From contig JAKZHN010000008.1 of the NCBI GenBank assembly GCA_037179335.1, positions 434,001 through 498,000 on the forward strand: DNA of 64,000 bases, in the 5' to 3' direction. The notes beneath the pieces are model-generated. The model did no database searches, had not been told where the DNA came from, and saw nothing but the letters and a program-made list of their open reading frames with translations. Origin of the DNA: Cyclaneusma minus. Taxonomy: Eukaryota; Ascomycota; Leotiomycetes; Marthamycetales; Marthamycetaceae. Each line of letters begins with the position of its first letter. Position 1 is the first letter of the stretch. Below, in pieces: positions 11,301 to 23,040 of the stretch. The position numbers were made by a program, and so were the translations under genes.

Positions 11301-12333
11301 GGTGAGTAATAGGTTTGTACAACGTTCTCGAACCGTAAGCGCCGCCATCTTTTATTCCTGTCTGCTAACCGCCTGCCAACACTCAAGAGCCAGTCCAATT
11401 CCATCCCCATTCCCCAAAGCTTGCGGCAACAGGGGTAAGAGAAGTCATGCCTGTCCCCGTTTTTCTTGGCAATAATGTCCACATATCCGCTCGCGTACCT
11501 TACATTATTAGCTCGAAAGAGCTGACGTTTCATCCGCCCCTTGCCCTTCACAGTCCACCCCGGCCACAACGGCAATTCTCTTCTGTCATGATCCCATGTT
11601 CTCCTCCAACCAGAATCCGCATGTTCGAGATGCTTTCCCATTAGCCTCAGATCACCTTTCTGGCTTTTGCTTCTGCTGCATAGCAGCATTTCCATCCGCC
11701 AATCCCGGTGGCATCTCAATCCCCTGCAGCACCTGGCTTGTTTGCATAGGTAGCTGCTCATCCTATCCCGTGCTCCCATCTCTGCCGACTTTCCATCCTC
11801 AAATCATGCCACTTCTTTTTTTATACTGCAGCCGCGCGCTCAAGGATTTGAGCTAGCTTGTAGCAAGTAGCCACACACAAGGCCAAGAACTCAGCTCCAC
11901 TTGAGCATTGAGAGCTTCCATCATCCGTGCATGCTTCTTTAGCTCTGCCGGGATCTCAATTTCTGCGTGCGTTCGACTGGCCCACATGGTCCAAAAGGGA
12001 GACGCAGGAGACCCGTCCAGATCCCTGTCATCTCCAGTGTTCTCCACCCAAACGGTAAGATATATCAGAGAACGTGCAACCCATCTCTCAAGTTCTCTTT
12101 CTTCTCCTCAAGAGTTAAACGAAACTTTTCTTTCTTTCTGAACTCTTCGTTTTCTCCTCAATACTTTTCGAGAGTCAAAGTCATTCGTTTCTTTGCTCTC
12201 GTTTCCTTTTTACCATCTCTGCCTGTATATCAGGAATCGAAACAAGCACCATCGTTACACACCGACTCTTTCATTTTCGACTTGAGTCGACGAATTTTCT
12301 ACTTCCCAGTCGTTCTCTTACAGCTTGCCCATC
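8379..12333. other. 3.9-kb region with no gene seen
   Basis: Short open frames exist on both strands (for example near 9.2, 10.3 and 11.5 kb), but none shows domains, a signal peptide or a convincing splice structure. The last 280 bases (about 12,050-12,330) are strongly pyrimidine-rich with many CTTT and CTTC tracts, typical of a fungal transcription start region and 5' leader for the downstream wall-protein gene. The rest may hold long regulatory sequence or non-coding transcripts. Confidence 0.45.
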
Positions 12334-15300
12334 ATGAGGGCTGCTACTCTCTCTTCCGGCGTTGCCCTGGCCGTTCTCAGCCAGCAGGTCGCCGCTGATG
12401 TACGTCCCTCTTTTCACAATCCAAAGAGTCGATCAAGTACTGACATCGGATGATAGGGCTGGTTAGATGCTAAGCCATATACTTCCCCTTCCAACTGCGA
12501 CAACCAATGTAACAGCCAACAATCATCCGGCTTCGACTGGAGCTCTCTTGCTACTGGCGAATTCGATGTTTACGGTGGTTTGGACTTCTCTGGCTGGACA
12601 TGCTCCGACTCTTTCTTCAAGAGAGACCTTTCCGAGAGAAACTTCCAGGACAAATGCATTTCCGGTGTTGCCACCCAAGATATCGACAGCTGCCCAAGCG
12701 TCTCCTGCGGCGCCAGCGCTGAAGTCGATGCTTTCTCTATCGCCACCCTCCAAGTTTCCGTCGAGTTCGACTGCGAACTGGACTTCATCTACGGCATGGA
12801 GGATGGATCGACCTGTACCCACACTGCTTCTTGCTCGACCGGAGGAACTGAAGTCCAGAACACCCAGTGTGGTGGTGCCAAGAACGTCTCTGTTGTCTTC
12901 CCATCCGGATCCGTTGGTGCGAGTGGCCAGACTAGCTGCTCTATTGGCATTCACAGCATTGGTTTCGACTGTGGCTCATCTGCCGCCACTTCGACCGCAT
13001 TCTCCTGGGGCGTCAGCAGCTTCGCAGCACCTACCGCGACCGGTGTCGCTTTCAGCGCCAGCGAGTATGAATCTGCATCTATTGGTGTCAGTGCCGGACT
13101 CAGCGTTGGTCTCAGCCTGGGCTTCTCCGAGTCTCTTGGATTCCCGACCCCATCGGGAAGCCTTGGTCTTCCATCGGTCAGTATCGTGGTGCCCACTGAA
13201 ACTGCTGTGATCCCTTCGGCAAGTGGCGTCACCAGCGAGTACGAATCCGCCTCGGTTGGTGTCAGCGCTGGACTCAGTGTTGGTCTCAGCCTTGGCTTCC
13301 CCTCTGCCTCTGAGACCATCGTCGTCCCAACCGAGAGTGCCGTTGTCCCCTCCCCAAGTGGCTCTGGCAACCTGTCTCTTTCTGTCGGTGTCCCTGGAGG
13401 CCCAGCTTCCGAGTCCGTTCAGTCATTCTACACCTCGACTGTTTACGCCACCTCTGTCCAGACTGTCTTGAGCTGTGCCTCGACTGTCACGAACTGCCCC
13501 GCGCGCTCGACTTCTCTGTCAACCGTCCTGATTCCCGTTAGCACCACCGTCGTGCCCATGACTGCTTCTCATACCCCTGCTCTGCCTTCTGGCTCTGCTG
13601 GCGTTCCTTCCGGCTCCGTTGGTGTTCCCTCTGGCTCTGCTGCCGTCAGCTCCAACTCTCCTGTTGGCAGCTCGGTCTCTCCTGCTGGCAGCCCCAGTGT
13701 CTCTGTGATTGCTTCTTCCAGCTCTGCTGCTGCTGTCAGCTCTATTGCTGTGTCATCCAGCGCCGTTCCTGAGGTTATCACGACGGAGATTATTTACGAA
13801 ACCACGACCATTTGCCCTGTCACTTTCACGCAGACCAGCGGTGAATCGACTTTCACCTTGACCACCTCAACTCTGTCAACTTCCCTGGTCACTACCACGG
13901 CCACTCTCACGGCTTTGTCTGGCGCCGCTTCTTCTACTGGCGCAGTTTCTGGTTCTGCTGCCCCGTCTATCAGCGCCGCCCCATCTCCATCGAGCGCCGC
14001 TCCTGAAATTATCACTACGGTGGTTGTTTCTGAAACCACCACCGTCTGCCCAGTTACACTCACCCAGACAAGTGGTGAATCGACCGTTACTCTGACCAGC
14101 TCCACTCTGTCGACCTCGACTTTTACTGGCACTCTTACTCTCACTCAGGCTGTCCCATCCACCACCGGCGTCGCTTCAGCGTCTGGAAACAGCCCTGTTG
14201 GATCATCTGCTGCTCCATCTGTTTCCAGCGCCGCTCCATCAGAAGTTATCACTACGGTCATGGTTTCCGAAACTACGACCATTTGCCCTGTCACTCTCAC
14301 GCAGACAAGCGGTGAATCGACCATTACTCTGACCAGCTCCACTCTGTCGACCTCGACTTTTACTAGCACTCTTACTCTCACTCAGGCTGTCCCATCCACC
14401 ACCGGCGTCGCTTCAGCGTCTGGAAACAGCCCTGTTGGATCATCTGCTGCTCCATCTGTTTCCAGCGCCGCTCCATCAGAAGTTATCACTACGGTCATGG
14501 TTTCCGAAACTACGACCATTTGCCCTGTCACTCTCACGCAGACAAGCGGTGAATCGACCATTACTCTGACCAGCTCCACTCTGTCGACCTCGACTTTTAC
14601 TAGCACTCTTACTCTCACTCAGGCTGTCCCATCCACCACCGGCGTCGCTTCAGCGTCTGGAAACAGCCCTGTTGGATCATCTGCTGCTCCATCTGTTTCC
14701 AGCGCCGCTCCATCAGAAGTTATCACTACGGTCATGGTTTCCGAAACTACGACCATTTGCCCTGTCACTCTTACGCAGACAAGCGGTGAATCGACCATTA
14801 CTTTGACCACCTCCAGCTTGTCAACTTCCACGGTTACCAGCACTCTTACTCTGACTCAGGCTGTCACATCCGCCACCGGCGTCGCTTCAGCGTCCGGCAA
14901 CAGCCCTGTTGGATCATCTGCTGCTCCATCCGTTTCAAGTGCAGCTCCTTCCGAGCTTGTGACCACGGAGATTGTATACACTTCGACGACCGTTTGCCCG
15001 GTCACGTTGACCCAGACTAGCGCTGGCTCAACCTCTGTAGTGACATCCTCAAGCGTCTCCACCGTCTTCGTGACCAGCACGTCAGTTTTGCCTGCTAGCA
15101 CCCAAGTTATTAGCGCTCAAGTTGCTAGCTCCGCCCAAGAAACTACCTCCATCGCTGCCCAGGCTACTACGGAGGTTGTTTACACTTCAACCGCTGTCAG
15201 CGAAACTACCATCACCCACGTTTCCTCCGGATCCACTAGCTTGGAGGTTTCGAGCGCTATTTCCACTATTTTGGCCACAGTCACCAGCACCATTTCTCAG

Positions 15301-16128
15301 ACTTTGACTGAGACATCTAGCGCCGCCGCCGTCACTACTACGGCAGCAGTTCCTGGTGTTCTCCCATCTTGCTTGAACACTTGGCTCTACAACACTGGAT
15401 GCTCGACCAACACTGACTCTGCATGCTTCTGCCCTAACAGCAACTTCACTGAGTCCGTGTACGCCTGTCTCTCTGCCCACGGTGACTCCAGCGAGATTGC
15501 CGCTGCTCAGTCCTACTTCCAAGGCCTCTGCGCCCCATACGTCTCAGGCAACCCAGCTATCGTGACTGCTGCTTCAACCGTGACCGTCTCTACCGGTGCC
15601 TCGGCCTCCGCCTCCGCTGGATCGTCTGCGCTCGCTATCACCGGCTCTCCCGCCAGCCCATCGACCACCATCAGCGTCGTCAAGACTCTCACGGTCCCTG
15701 TCACAATCACCACTGGAATTTCATCTGGTTCCGTGATTGCCAGCCGTTCCACAACCACCGTTGTTTCTTCCCAGGTGGTTGTGCCTCAAGTCATCATCTC
15801 CACCGTCAGCGTCAGTGGCTCTGCCGTCGTTGGAGTTGTTCCTGGAACCGTCTCCGCAGTCACCACTGAGTCCGTTGGCGCCGTTGGAGCCAGCGCAACC
15901 CCTACCAGCTTCTTCTCCGTAGCTCCAGTTCCCACCGCTGCCCCCTACGGAGCCGGCAACGGCACGATCCCCGCAGCCACCGGTTCCGGCGTCGCCAGCG
16001 GCGTGGTTACTCCCGTGGCCAGCACTCCCGTGGCCAGCCAAAGTGCAGTTTTCACGGGCGCGGCTAGCAAGTTTGGTGCTGGCAGCGCTGCTGGCATTGT
16101 GGGATTGGTCGCAGCTCTGCTGTTGTGA
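12334..16128 (+). CDS. Repeat-rich GPI-anchored cell-wall protein with CFEM-like domain
   Basis: Predicted cell-wall adhesin-type glycoprotein. Exon 1 (12334-12399) codes a signal peptide (MRAATLSSGVALAVLSQQVA). A GT-AG intron spans 12400-12456 and exon 2 is 12457-16128, giving 1245 residues. Residues about 25-190 form a Cys-rich ectodomain beginning GWLDAKPYTSPSNCDNQC, a type I have seen in other filamentous ascomycete wall proteins. Residues about 200-980 are Ser/Thr/Val-rich, with 79-residue repeats built around SETTTICPVTLTQTSGEST. At about 990-1050 a six-Cys CFEM-like segment contains CFCPNSNFTESVYACLSAHG. The protein ends in a hydrophobic tail (GAGSAAGIVGLVAALLL) fitting a GPI signal. 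Typical CFEM domains have eight Cys, so this one is divergent. A surface role is inferred. Confidence 0.85.
13745..15200 (+). repeat. In-frame 237-bp tandem repeats in the wall-protein gene
   Basis: The unit is 237 bp (79 codons). Three central copies, at about 14,235-14,945, are almost identical even at silent positions. Diverged copies lie on both sides (about 13,745, 14,000, 14,950 and 15,170). The near-identity indicates recent expansion or gene-conversion homogenisation. Such repeats typically vary in number between strains. Confidence 0.9.
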
Positions 16129-17742
16129 GCTTGATGTGTTGAGATATACGTGGTGAAGAGGTAGATGATACCCACACATTGCATGTTGAAGGCGTTTTCG
16201 ATTCTTACGATCCTTTGTGAACATATTGGCCCGGAGGGATGTTTGTATATTGATGAAGAGCATGAAAATTAGTGGGATGTAGAAAAGCTCGACGGTGATA
16301 CAAGTAATGTAATTTTTTGAAGAGAACAACTATAATAAAGACAGAAATATGTCTGAACAAGCTCCCTGTTCGCTTCCTTAAGGGTCGTAATTGTGGTGCC
16401 GGTCTTCAAGATCTCGTCTCACAAGCAATTGTCCTCGCGCCTCGTTACCACTGCGTACACAACACTCGCTGCAATGGCGTTCGTGGCTTTCTGGAGTTTT
16501 GATCTGCAGCGGCAGCAACAGGCCGGCGAATATATATAATATCGTGCTGAGGGTCATCAGTGAGCCGTGAGGCGATCAGTCTTAACCACAACCGGCTTCG
16601 ATCTCAACAAACAAACAGGTACGAAAGAAACCACACTCGTCCTCGCTATTACATATTTCATCTGCTAATCAACTCTTACATTCTTTAGCAACATCTGCGG
16701 TCGATCAACCTTCTTCGAATCCGCGTACCCTCCTCACTACGATCCGACACTCTTTCCCAATCTTCCAACCGGTGTCCAACGACGTCGCCCTCGTGTGCAC
16801 CTCAATCCTCATCCACACTCCAACCCTCTTTCGCGTCCTATCCTCGTCCTGATCCTCGTCCTGATCCTCGACCGCATCCAATCATACAACAACCTCTGTA
16901 ATCTCGAACTAATGCCAACGGCATTTGCAAGGTTCCACTTTTGGAACACCACTCCGGGCCGGTGTTATACGATCTTAGCACGTCGGCGCTTTTCGGCGAA
17001 GCATTTGGCGTGCCTAATTCAGGAATGACGATAGTCAGTGATATACATAGCCGAATTCTCGACTGTGAGTGCTTTCAAGGGTATATCGACTGTCGAAAAA
17101 GCAACAGAGGCTTCCATGTGTGGGTGAACGACCTGCACCGTCCTTGCCTAGGTACGGAAAACGTGGCGGCCACATTGCAGAAGCAATTCAAGAAGTCGAA
17201 ATAGATGTAGTGAAGACCGAATTGAAGCCATGGCAGGTGTTGAGAAATCTAAATGTATTTGAGCAAACCCAAGTAATTGAGAAAAATCCATGTGATCAAG
17301 AGAAATCTAAGTTAGTCAGGAAAAAATAAAAATTCGTAGTTGAGAACAATCCGGGAATGGGAAATTGGGAGAAATGTACGTGATCAGGAAAGGTTTTAGT
17401 AATTCAGAGAAATTCAAGTAATCGAGAGAAACCTAATTACTCAGAAATGATGGTACATGTAGAGTACGAGACACGGATAGAAAGTCTTGGGTGACGAGTG
17501 TTGGCCGCTGGCGAGAGGTCAATGGGGAGATAAAAGATTGAGTACATGTAGTGAGGAGCTAGTGGCGGGCACGGACCACTTCTGTGCGACTCGGGCGCAG
17601 ACCGCTCTCCCCAAAATTATTCTGCCGTTGCGACGACAAAAATAATTCGCATATCAATCCCAACACCCAAGAATCTCCCACTCCTCCCCACCAAACCTCC
17701 CATCGTAATAGTCTCCCGCCTACGATACAGCACACAGTAATC
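16129..17742. other. Intergenic, degenerate ~20-nt repeats at 17.2-17.45 kb
   Basis: No convincing gene is seen. Between about 17,205 and 17,450 a purine-rich segment repeats loosely every ~20 nt on the theme GTnATCAnGAGAAATCnAA, in many diverged copies. The final ~150 bases before 17,743 are pyrimidine-rich and probably hold the 5' leader of the Acl4-like gene. Confidence 0.45.
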
Positions 17743-18951
17743 ATGGCGAAGACAAAGCCCAACTCCAAGTCGAAAAAGAGCAGGAAAAATGAAAAGAACG
17801 TTCTCAATCGAGTCGCTCCAACCCCAAGCTCCTCCAGGTCCGCTCCACAGCCCACCATCGCACCCTCCGTCCTCCTCGCCCAAGCCGTCGCCACATTACA
17901 ACAAGGCGACCTCACCGGTTCCGTGCCACTAGCAAAACAAGCGCTCCAGCAACTACAAACCAGCAGCGTCGGTACCGAAATCTTAATAGCCCTGAACCTA
18001 CTCGGCGAGATCCACGTCGAACTGGGCGAGATTGAAGAAGCCCGAAAATACTTCCTCGAAGCCGCGCGCATCGATCCCGATGGCAGTGCCGCAGAAGAAC
18101 AAGGCGGCGGCGCAGAAAAGTTCTTGTGGCTGGCACAGCTGAGTAAGGTGGGTGGTAAGGACAGTGTGGCTTGGTTCGAAAAGGGCGCTGCTGCGTTGAG
18201 ACGGCAGATTCTGGAGCTGGGGAAGAGCAAGGATGAAGAGGCGGAGCTGCTGGTGGATGAGAAGCAGAAGAAGCTGGCTACGGCGCTGTGCTCGGTTGCA
18301 GAGGTCTACATGACGGATCTGAGCTGGGAGGAAGATGCTGAGCAGAAATGTGAGGCGTTGGTTACGGAGGCTACTATGATGGCGCCTGATGTGCCGGAAC
18401 CTTGGCAGACGCTGGCTAGTGTGCGGATCTCGCAGATGAGGGGGGATGATGCGAGGGCGGCGCTGAAGAGGAGTCTGGAGCTGTGGAGAGACTTGCCGCC
18501 TGAGGATGAGGGTGTTCCTGATTATCCTACCAGAGTCAGTCTAGCGAGATTACTCATGGAGGCGGAGCTAGAGGAAGAGGCCATTGAAGTACTGGAGAGA
18601 TTAGTTGGAGAAGATGACAGCAGTGTGGAGGTTTGGTATCTCGGTGGCTGGGGTCTCTACATCCTTGGTGAGAAGCAGAAGGAGAAGGAGGGTCAGGCCG
18701 CAAAGTCAGACAACGAAGAGGGAGCTAGCTGGAAGATCTCTTGGATCTCGTCTAAGCAGTGGCTGTCTCAGAGTATGCGCCTGTTCGAGATGCAAGACTA
18801 CGAGGACGAGCGGTTAGGAGAGCACGCGAAAGAGCTTCTTGCCATTCTGGACAAGGAGCTGGGCGATATCAATCCCGATGTCCTTGATGACGAGGATGCA
18901 TGGGAGGACGAGGATGGAGCTGACGAGGATGAAGAAATGGATGAATCCTGA
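17743..18951 (+). CDS. acl4: Acl4-like TPR chaperone of ribosomal protein L4
   Basis: Intronless TPR protein of 402 residues. It has a Lys/Arg-rich N-terminus (MAKTKPNSKSKKSRKNEKNV), TPR-type helices from about residue 45 (LLAQAVATLQQGDLTGSVPLA, then LNLLGEIHVELGEIEEARKYF with IDPDGS), and an acidic tail of Asp/Glu. This arrangement matches yeast Acl4/YDR161W, the dedicated chaperone that captures nascent Rpl4 and escorts it to the nucleus. The start chosen is the first ATG, in a good context (AATCATGGC). Downstream are a Gir2-like RWD gene and PUF6. A generic TPR protein remains possible, but size, basic head and acidic tail favour Acl4. Confidence 0.7.
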   Translation: MAKTKPNSKSKKSRKNEKNVLNRVAPTPSSSRSAPQPTIAPSVLLAQAVATLQQGDLTGSVPLAKQALQQLQTSSVGTEILIALNLLGEIHVELGEIEEARKYFLEAARIDPDGSAAEEQGGGAEKFLWLAQLSKVGGKDSVAWFEKGAAALRRQILELGKSKDEEAELLVDEKQKKLATALCSVAEVYMTDLSWEEDAEQKCEALVTEATMMAPDVPEPWQTLASVRISQMRGDDARAALKRSLELWRDLPPEDEGVPDYPTRVSLARLLMEAELEEEAIEVLERLVGEDDSSVEVWYLGGWGLYILGEKQKEKEGQAAKSDNEEGASWKISWISSKQWLSQSMRLFEMQDYEDERLGEHAKELLAILDKELGDINPDVLDDEDAWEDEDGADEDEEMDES

Positions 18952-19222
18952 AGGGCTTCTATCCAATATCATCCAATTCTGTCTCTCCACGACTTTATGA
19001 ACCCATTGTATCTTAGAGAGTTTTGTGGACCGTATATGTGGACTTTTGCTAGGTATCTGAGCGTTGGCGGCGCTCAAAGTAAAGGGGATACCAGACCAGA
19101 AGGCAGGCATACTGCCATATAGCTCTTTTAGCTGAATTTACAATTCAGACACCCTAGAACCCATGCAAGATGCTCCAGACTCCTGTAAATGCAACTCCGG
19201 CTGCCAGATTCAATCATGAACA

Positions 19223-19978
19223 TCATGCCTCCACCTTAAGCTTTTCCACTCCACCAGCCAGCGCATCCTCGCCCTCTTCATCCTCATCCACCTTCCCAAC
19301 CAATCCTCTCTCCCACAACTGCCTCCCCGTAAGTCTCTCGATCGCATCTTTCCCCTTATTCCGCTTCTTCTCAGCGGCCTCTTCCGCCTCCTCCTCCTTC
19401 GCCTCCTTCGCCTCCATCTCCTTCTTAAAGCCCTCCCGCCAGCGCATAAAGCTTTCTGGCGTCACAGGCTCTCCGTGGAACTTCTTATTCTCCTCCTGCT
19501 CAGCTTTCAAAATCTCCTGTTCGATCTCCTCCTTTCTGGCTCTTTGCCGATCGGTAATCAGCTGCTCGGCGGCGTCTTTGAGAGTCGAGTAGATGGTGAA
19601 GATCATGGCCATGCCCATGTTTTCTTCGATAGTCTCACTTAGGGATTCCAGTAATGCGGACTTGTCGGAGGAGACGGAGAAGTAGGGATGTGAGGGGGCG
19701 TTGGGTGGTGCGGTTAGGTCGAGCTCGGGGGCTTCGTCGGGGTAGGAGGGTGGGTATTTGACGTGGAGGATCATGGTTGGGGCTTCGGAATCGTCACCAT
19801 CGTCGGGAGTGGTGTCGAGGAGGATGGATATTCGGTACTCTGTTTCGGAGATATCTGGAGGCTTGTTAGAATAACTGGACTGAATATGACTACGAGCGGC
19901 TTGTAACTCACCTGTGATTTCTTCGGGGAAGATGGAGTCGAGGACTTCCCGCTCCTCTTTTTGTTCTTCAAGACCCAT
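19223..19978 (-). CDS. gir2: RWD-domain protein, Gir2/RWDD1-like
   Basis: RWD-domain protein of the Gir2/RWDD1 (DFRP2) family. In yeast, Gir2 binds Gcn1 and the Rbg2 GTPase and modulates translation. The RWD core is clear: EEREVLDSIFPEEI at the N-terminus, then YRISILLDT, LHVKYPPSYPDEAPELDL (the RWD YPxxxP signature) and an IYSTLKDAAEQL helix. It is followed by a charged coiled coil (about residues 130-200) and TPESFMRWREGFKKEM. An intron at 19855-19911 (GT-AG, 57 nt, no stop) is predicted because removing it joins EEITG to ISETEYRI via a new Asp codon, giving about 232 residues instead of 251. The gene is divergent from PUF6. Confidence 0.85.
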   Translation of the reverse strand: MGLEEQKEEREVLDSIFPEEITGELQAARSHIQSSYSNKPPDISETEYRISILLDTTPDDGDDSEAPTMILHVKYPPSYPDEAPELDLTAPPNAPSHPYFSVSSDKSALLESLSETIEENMGMAMIFTIYSTLKDAAEQLITDRQRARKEEIEQEILKAEQEENKKFHGEPVTPESFMRWREGFKKEMEAKEAKEEEAEEAAEKKRNKGKDAIERLTGRQLWERGLVGKVDEDEEGEDALAGGVEKLKVEA

Positions 19979-20279
19979 TGTCGCAACTCAAAAGCAATCT
20001 GTGATTCAATGCCAGAGAAAGAGCAAACCCAGAGATTTCAAGCGCGGGAATATGTACAACCTCAATATCCACGTAGAAAGATAAATGGCTGGTCTTCAAG
20101 ATTTGGAGAGCAAGGCTCGACTTTGCGATGGTGGGGTGTTCCAAAGCAGTCTAGTGTCCTGCGCCACAGATGCGCCACAGCCTCGCCTTATCGCCGCAAA
20201 AAAGTGCGACGCAAAATAAAAAGTTCCCAAGAAAGTCAACCTTCATCAGCCCATTTCAATTCGCCATACCATTCGCACA
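19979..20279. promoter_or_regulatory. Divergent promoter GIR2-like / PUF6
   Basis: This 301-bp interval separates two genes read outward, so both promoters lie here. An A-rich stretch near 20,200-20,225 could be nucleosome-depleted. No specific factor site is identified. Confidence 0.5.
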
Positions 20280-22481
20280 ATGGCTCCTACTACTACTGGC
20301 AAGAAGAGAAAGGCCGAGTCGACCAAGCCGTCCAAGGAGGCTTCTGGAAAAGAGCTGAAAAAGCCAAAGTTGGACAAGGACGCCAAATCCAAATCATCTA
20401 TTCCGAACCGAAAGAAGGCGCCCGTACAGCCGACCAAGGAATCTGAGGACTCGAGCGATGATGACTTTGAGGGGTTTGAGGAGGATGGCGGCGTGAATGT
20501 CGAAGGAGATTCGGCGGAGGCGGACAGCGACGAGGAGGGAGATGCAGAGGAGAATACTGGCATGCACCCAGACAGAGCCAAGGCCGTCACAAATGGTAAA
20601 TCAAGAGCCATCGCCAGGTCTCTCAACAATTACTGACTGTCATGATTAGGTACGTCTTCGCGGGAAGCACATGCGAAGCAACGTCAAGAGCGCAAAGAGA
20701 GGAAGATTGCCAAACCACTCGGAGATGAGACCCTTCGGACCAAGAAGATTTGGGAGAGGCTGAGACGAAAATCGCATGTTCCTGTCGACGAACGCAAGAA
20801 ACTGGTGGAGGAGCTGTATGGCATCATCACTGGCCGAGTCAAGGAGTTTGTGCTGAAGCACGACTCTGTACGAGTGATCCAGACCGCCATCAAATACTCC
20901 AACCCGGAACAGAGACGAATGATCGCCAAGGAGTTACAAGGAACCTATTGTCAGCTGGCGGAGAGCAAGTACGCCAAGTTCTTGATTGGTAAACTGCTAG
21001 TTCAGGGAGACAAGGAAATCCGAGATCTTATTGTTCCCGAGTTCTATGGTCAGATTCGAAAACTTATCAAGCATCCCGAGGCTTCCTGGATTCTCGACGA
21101 TATCTACAGAGGCGTCGCTAGTAAGCAACAGAAGGCATTCATGTTACGAGAATGGTACGGAGCAGAATTTGTCTTATTCCAAAAGGACAACACGAAAACC
21201 CTCAGCAGTGACTTGTCGGAGATTCTCGCTGAAGATGGTGGCGCGAAGCGAAAGCCCATTATGCGAGCACTGTTCGAGCTCACGAATCATTTGATACAGA
21301 AGAAACAGACAGCTTTCACCATGCTTCACGATGCGATGCTTCAGTACTTCCTCAATGCTACCCCAGGGACGGAAGAACATACTGAGTACATGGAACTCAT
21401 CAAGGGCGACGAAGAGGGAGATCTTCTGAAGAACCTTGCTTTCACTGAGTCTGGTTCCCGACTTGTATGCCTTCTCTTAGCATACGGGTCTGCCAAGGAC
21501 AGAAAGCAGATTCTGAAGACCTACAAAGACACCATGCAAATGATGGCTAGCGATGTCTATGCGCACACTGTCATTCTGACCGCCTACGAAGTCATCGACG
21601 ATACCGTCCTGACGTCCAAGTCCATCTTCCCCGAATTGCTCAGCAAAGACGCCGAGAAGCAAATCGAGAACATCATTCTGTCCGCAAACGATCTCAATGC
21701 ACGAATCACCCTCTTGTACCTCTTCCAAGGCCGCTCAAACAGGCTCTTCCCCACCAGCTTATCCAAAGATCTCCAGATCTTGGCAGAAATCGACACAATC
21801 CGAAAGACCACCAGCAAAAAAGATCCGGAAATCCGAACAGCAGAACTTGCTAAGGCACTATCTCCCATGCTCCTGACCGGTATTGCCACCGCAGCCAACG
21901 ACCTGGCCTCCACGTCTTTTGGATGCCAGTTCATCACCGAAGTCCTTTTTGGCGCCACAGGCGACAAGTCAGCAGCATTAGCAGCCGTCGCCGCCACTGC
22001 AGCAGGCGATCCCAGCCAAGGCCCTTCGCCCTCCGATGCCGCAGAAGAAGAGAATGCCGAGGCGCCTCCAGCGCACCTAGCTCACAACGCTCACGGTGGC
22101 AAGATGCTCAAGGCGCTGATTGCCGGTGGTCGGTTCGATTTCGCATCCAAGAAAGTAGTGCCCGTTGATCCTCCGCTCAAGTTTGCCGATATCTTGTATC
22201 CGGTCATCAAGCCGCATGTTGTGGAATGGGCGACTGGAGCTAGCTCTTTCGTTGTGCTTAACTTGGTTGAGTGTGAGGATTTTAGTGCGAAGGAGGACTT
22301 GATTGCGGTTTTGAAGAAGAGCAAGGGGAAGCTGGAGAAGGTCGCGAAGGGTGCTGCTGCAAAGGGCGGTGCGGAAGAGAAGAAGGGGAAGGATAAGAAG
22401 GGTGCGAAGGGTAAGGGGAAGAAGGAGGAGAAGCGTGAGGGCGGTAATATGGGTGCTGCGTTGCTGCTGGAAAAGCTGTGA
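20280..22481 (+). CDS. puf6: Puf6-type Pumilio-family RNA-binding protein
   Basis: Homologue of yeast Puf6 and human PUM3, nucleolar Pumilio-fold proteins needed for 60S ribosome biogenesis; yeast Puf6 also represses ASH1 mRNA. Exon 1 is 20280-20595, a GT-AG intron spans 20596-20649, and exon 2 is 20650-22481 (715 residues). The N-terminus is Lys-rich then acidic (SEDSSDDDFEGFEEDGG). The PUM-HD begins near RTKKIWERLRRKSHVPVDERK, followed by repeats with HDSVRVIQTAIKYSN and ESKYAKFLIGKLL. The C-terminus is Lys/Gly-rich. The length is close to the family norm. The next gene-free region begins directly downstream. Confidence 0.95.
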
Positions 22482-23040
22482 GGGTTTGGTGCTTGATCGA
22501 TCGCATGATTGGGTAGGAGTTTGTTTGATGGCGGCTTCATGGCTGGCATAGATAGGTATGCAATTTTCGTCTTGTGACGAGGGCGAGCATGAGGTTTGGC
22601 CTGCTGAGAGGTCTTTCAAACATAGGTACAGGTACGGCTTCATAAATGAATTCGGTCGCTGTGACTGAAGCTGAATGAAGTTCCTGGCAGCAAAGTCATC
22701 GCTCCCTGAGCCGTGTTTCTGCTTCGTTCAGCATTTGTGTGCGTGTATCTGGTGTCTGGAGCTCATTTCGTCTTCCACATGCGTTTTTGCCATATTTGTC
22801 TTGCTAGGTTTCAGATATCCCGGAGCTTCGAAGTCACTCGGGATCTTCGAACGCAAGCTCTCGATCGCTATGGACCATGGTGGCTCCTGGAAAAAGTGCT
22901 CGGAGAGGAGTTGGGGCCATTTGAAACAAGCTCAGGGTAGGACGCCCCGGAGAGGTCGTTTAGATGCAATGTTTGAGGGGGGGGGATGCCTTGGTAAGAA
23001 CGTCCGCGTGGATGCAAATCTTTCGACGATTTTAGGCAGC
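22482..23040. other. PUF6 3' flank, no gene seen
   Basis: No coding features are seen. A run of G residues at about 22,978-22,984 precedes the minisatellite modules. Confidence 0.35.

Noticed and set aside
15721..16329. 202-codon minus-strand frame over the end of the wall-protein gene
   Set aside because: Shadow frame of a biased Ser/Thr/Val-rich coding region.
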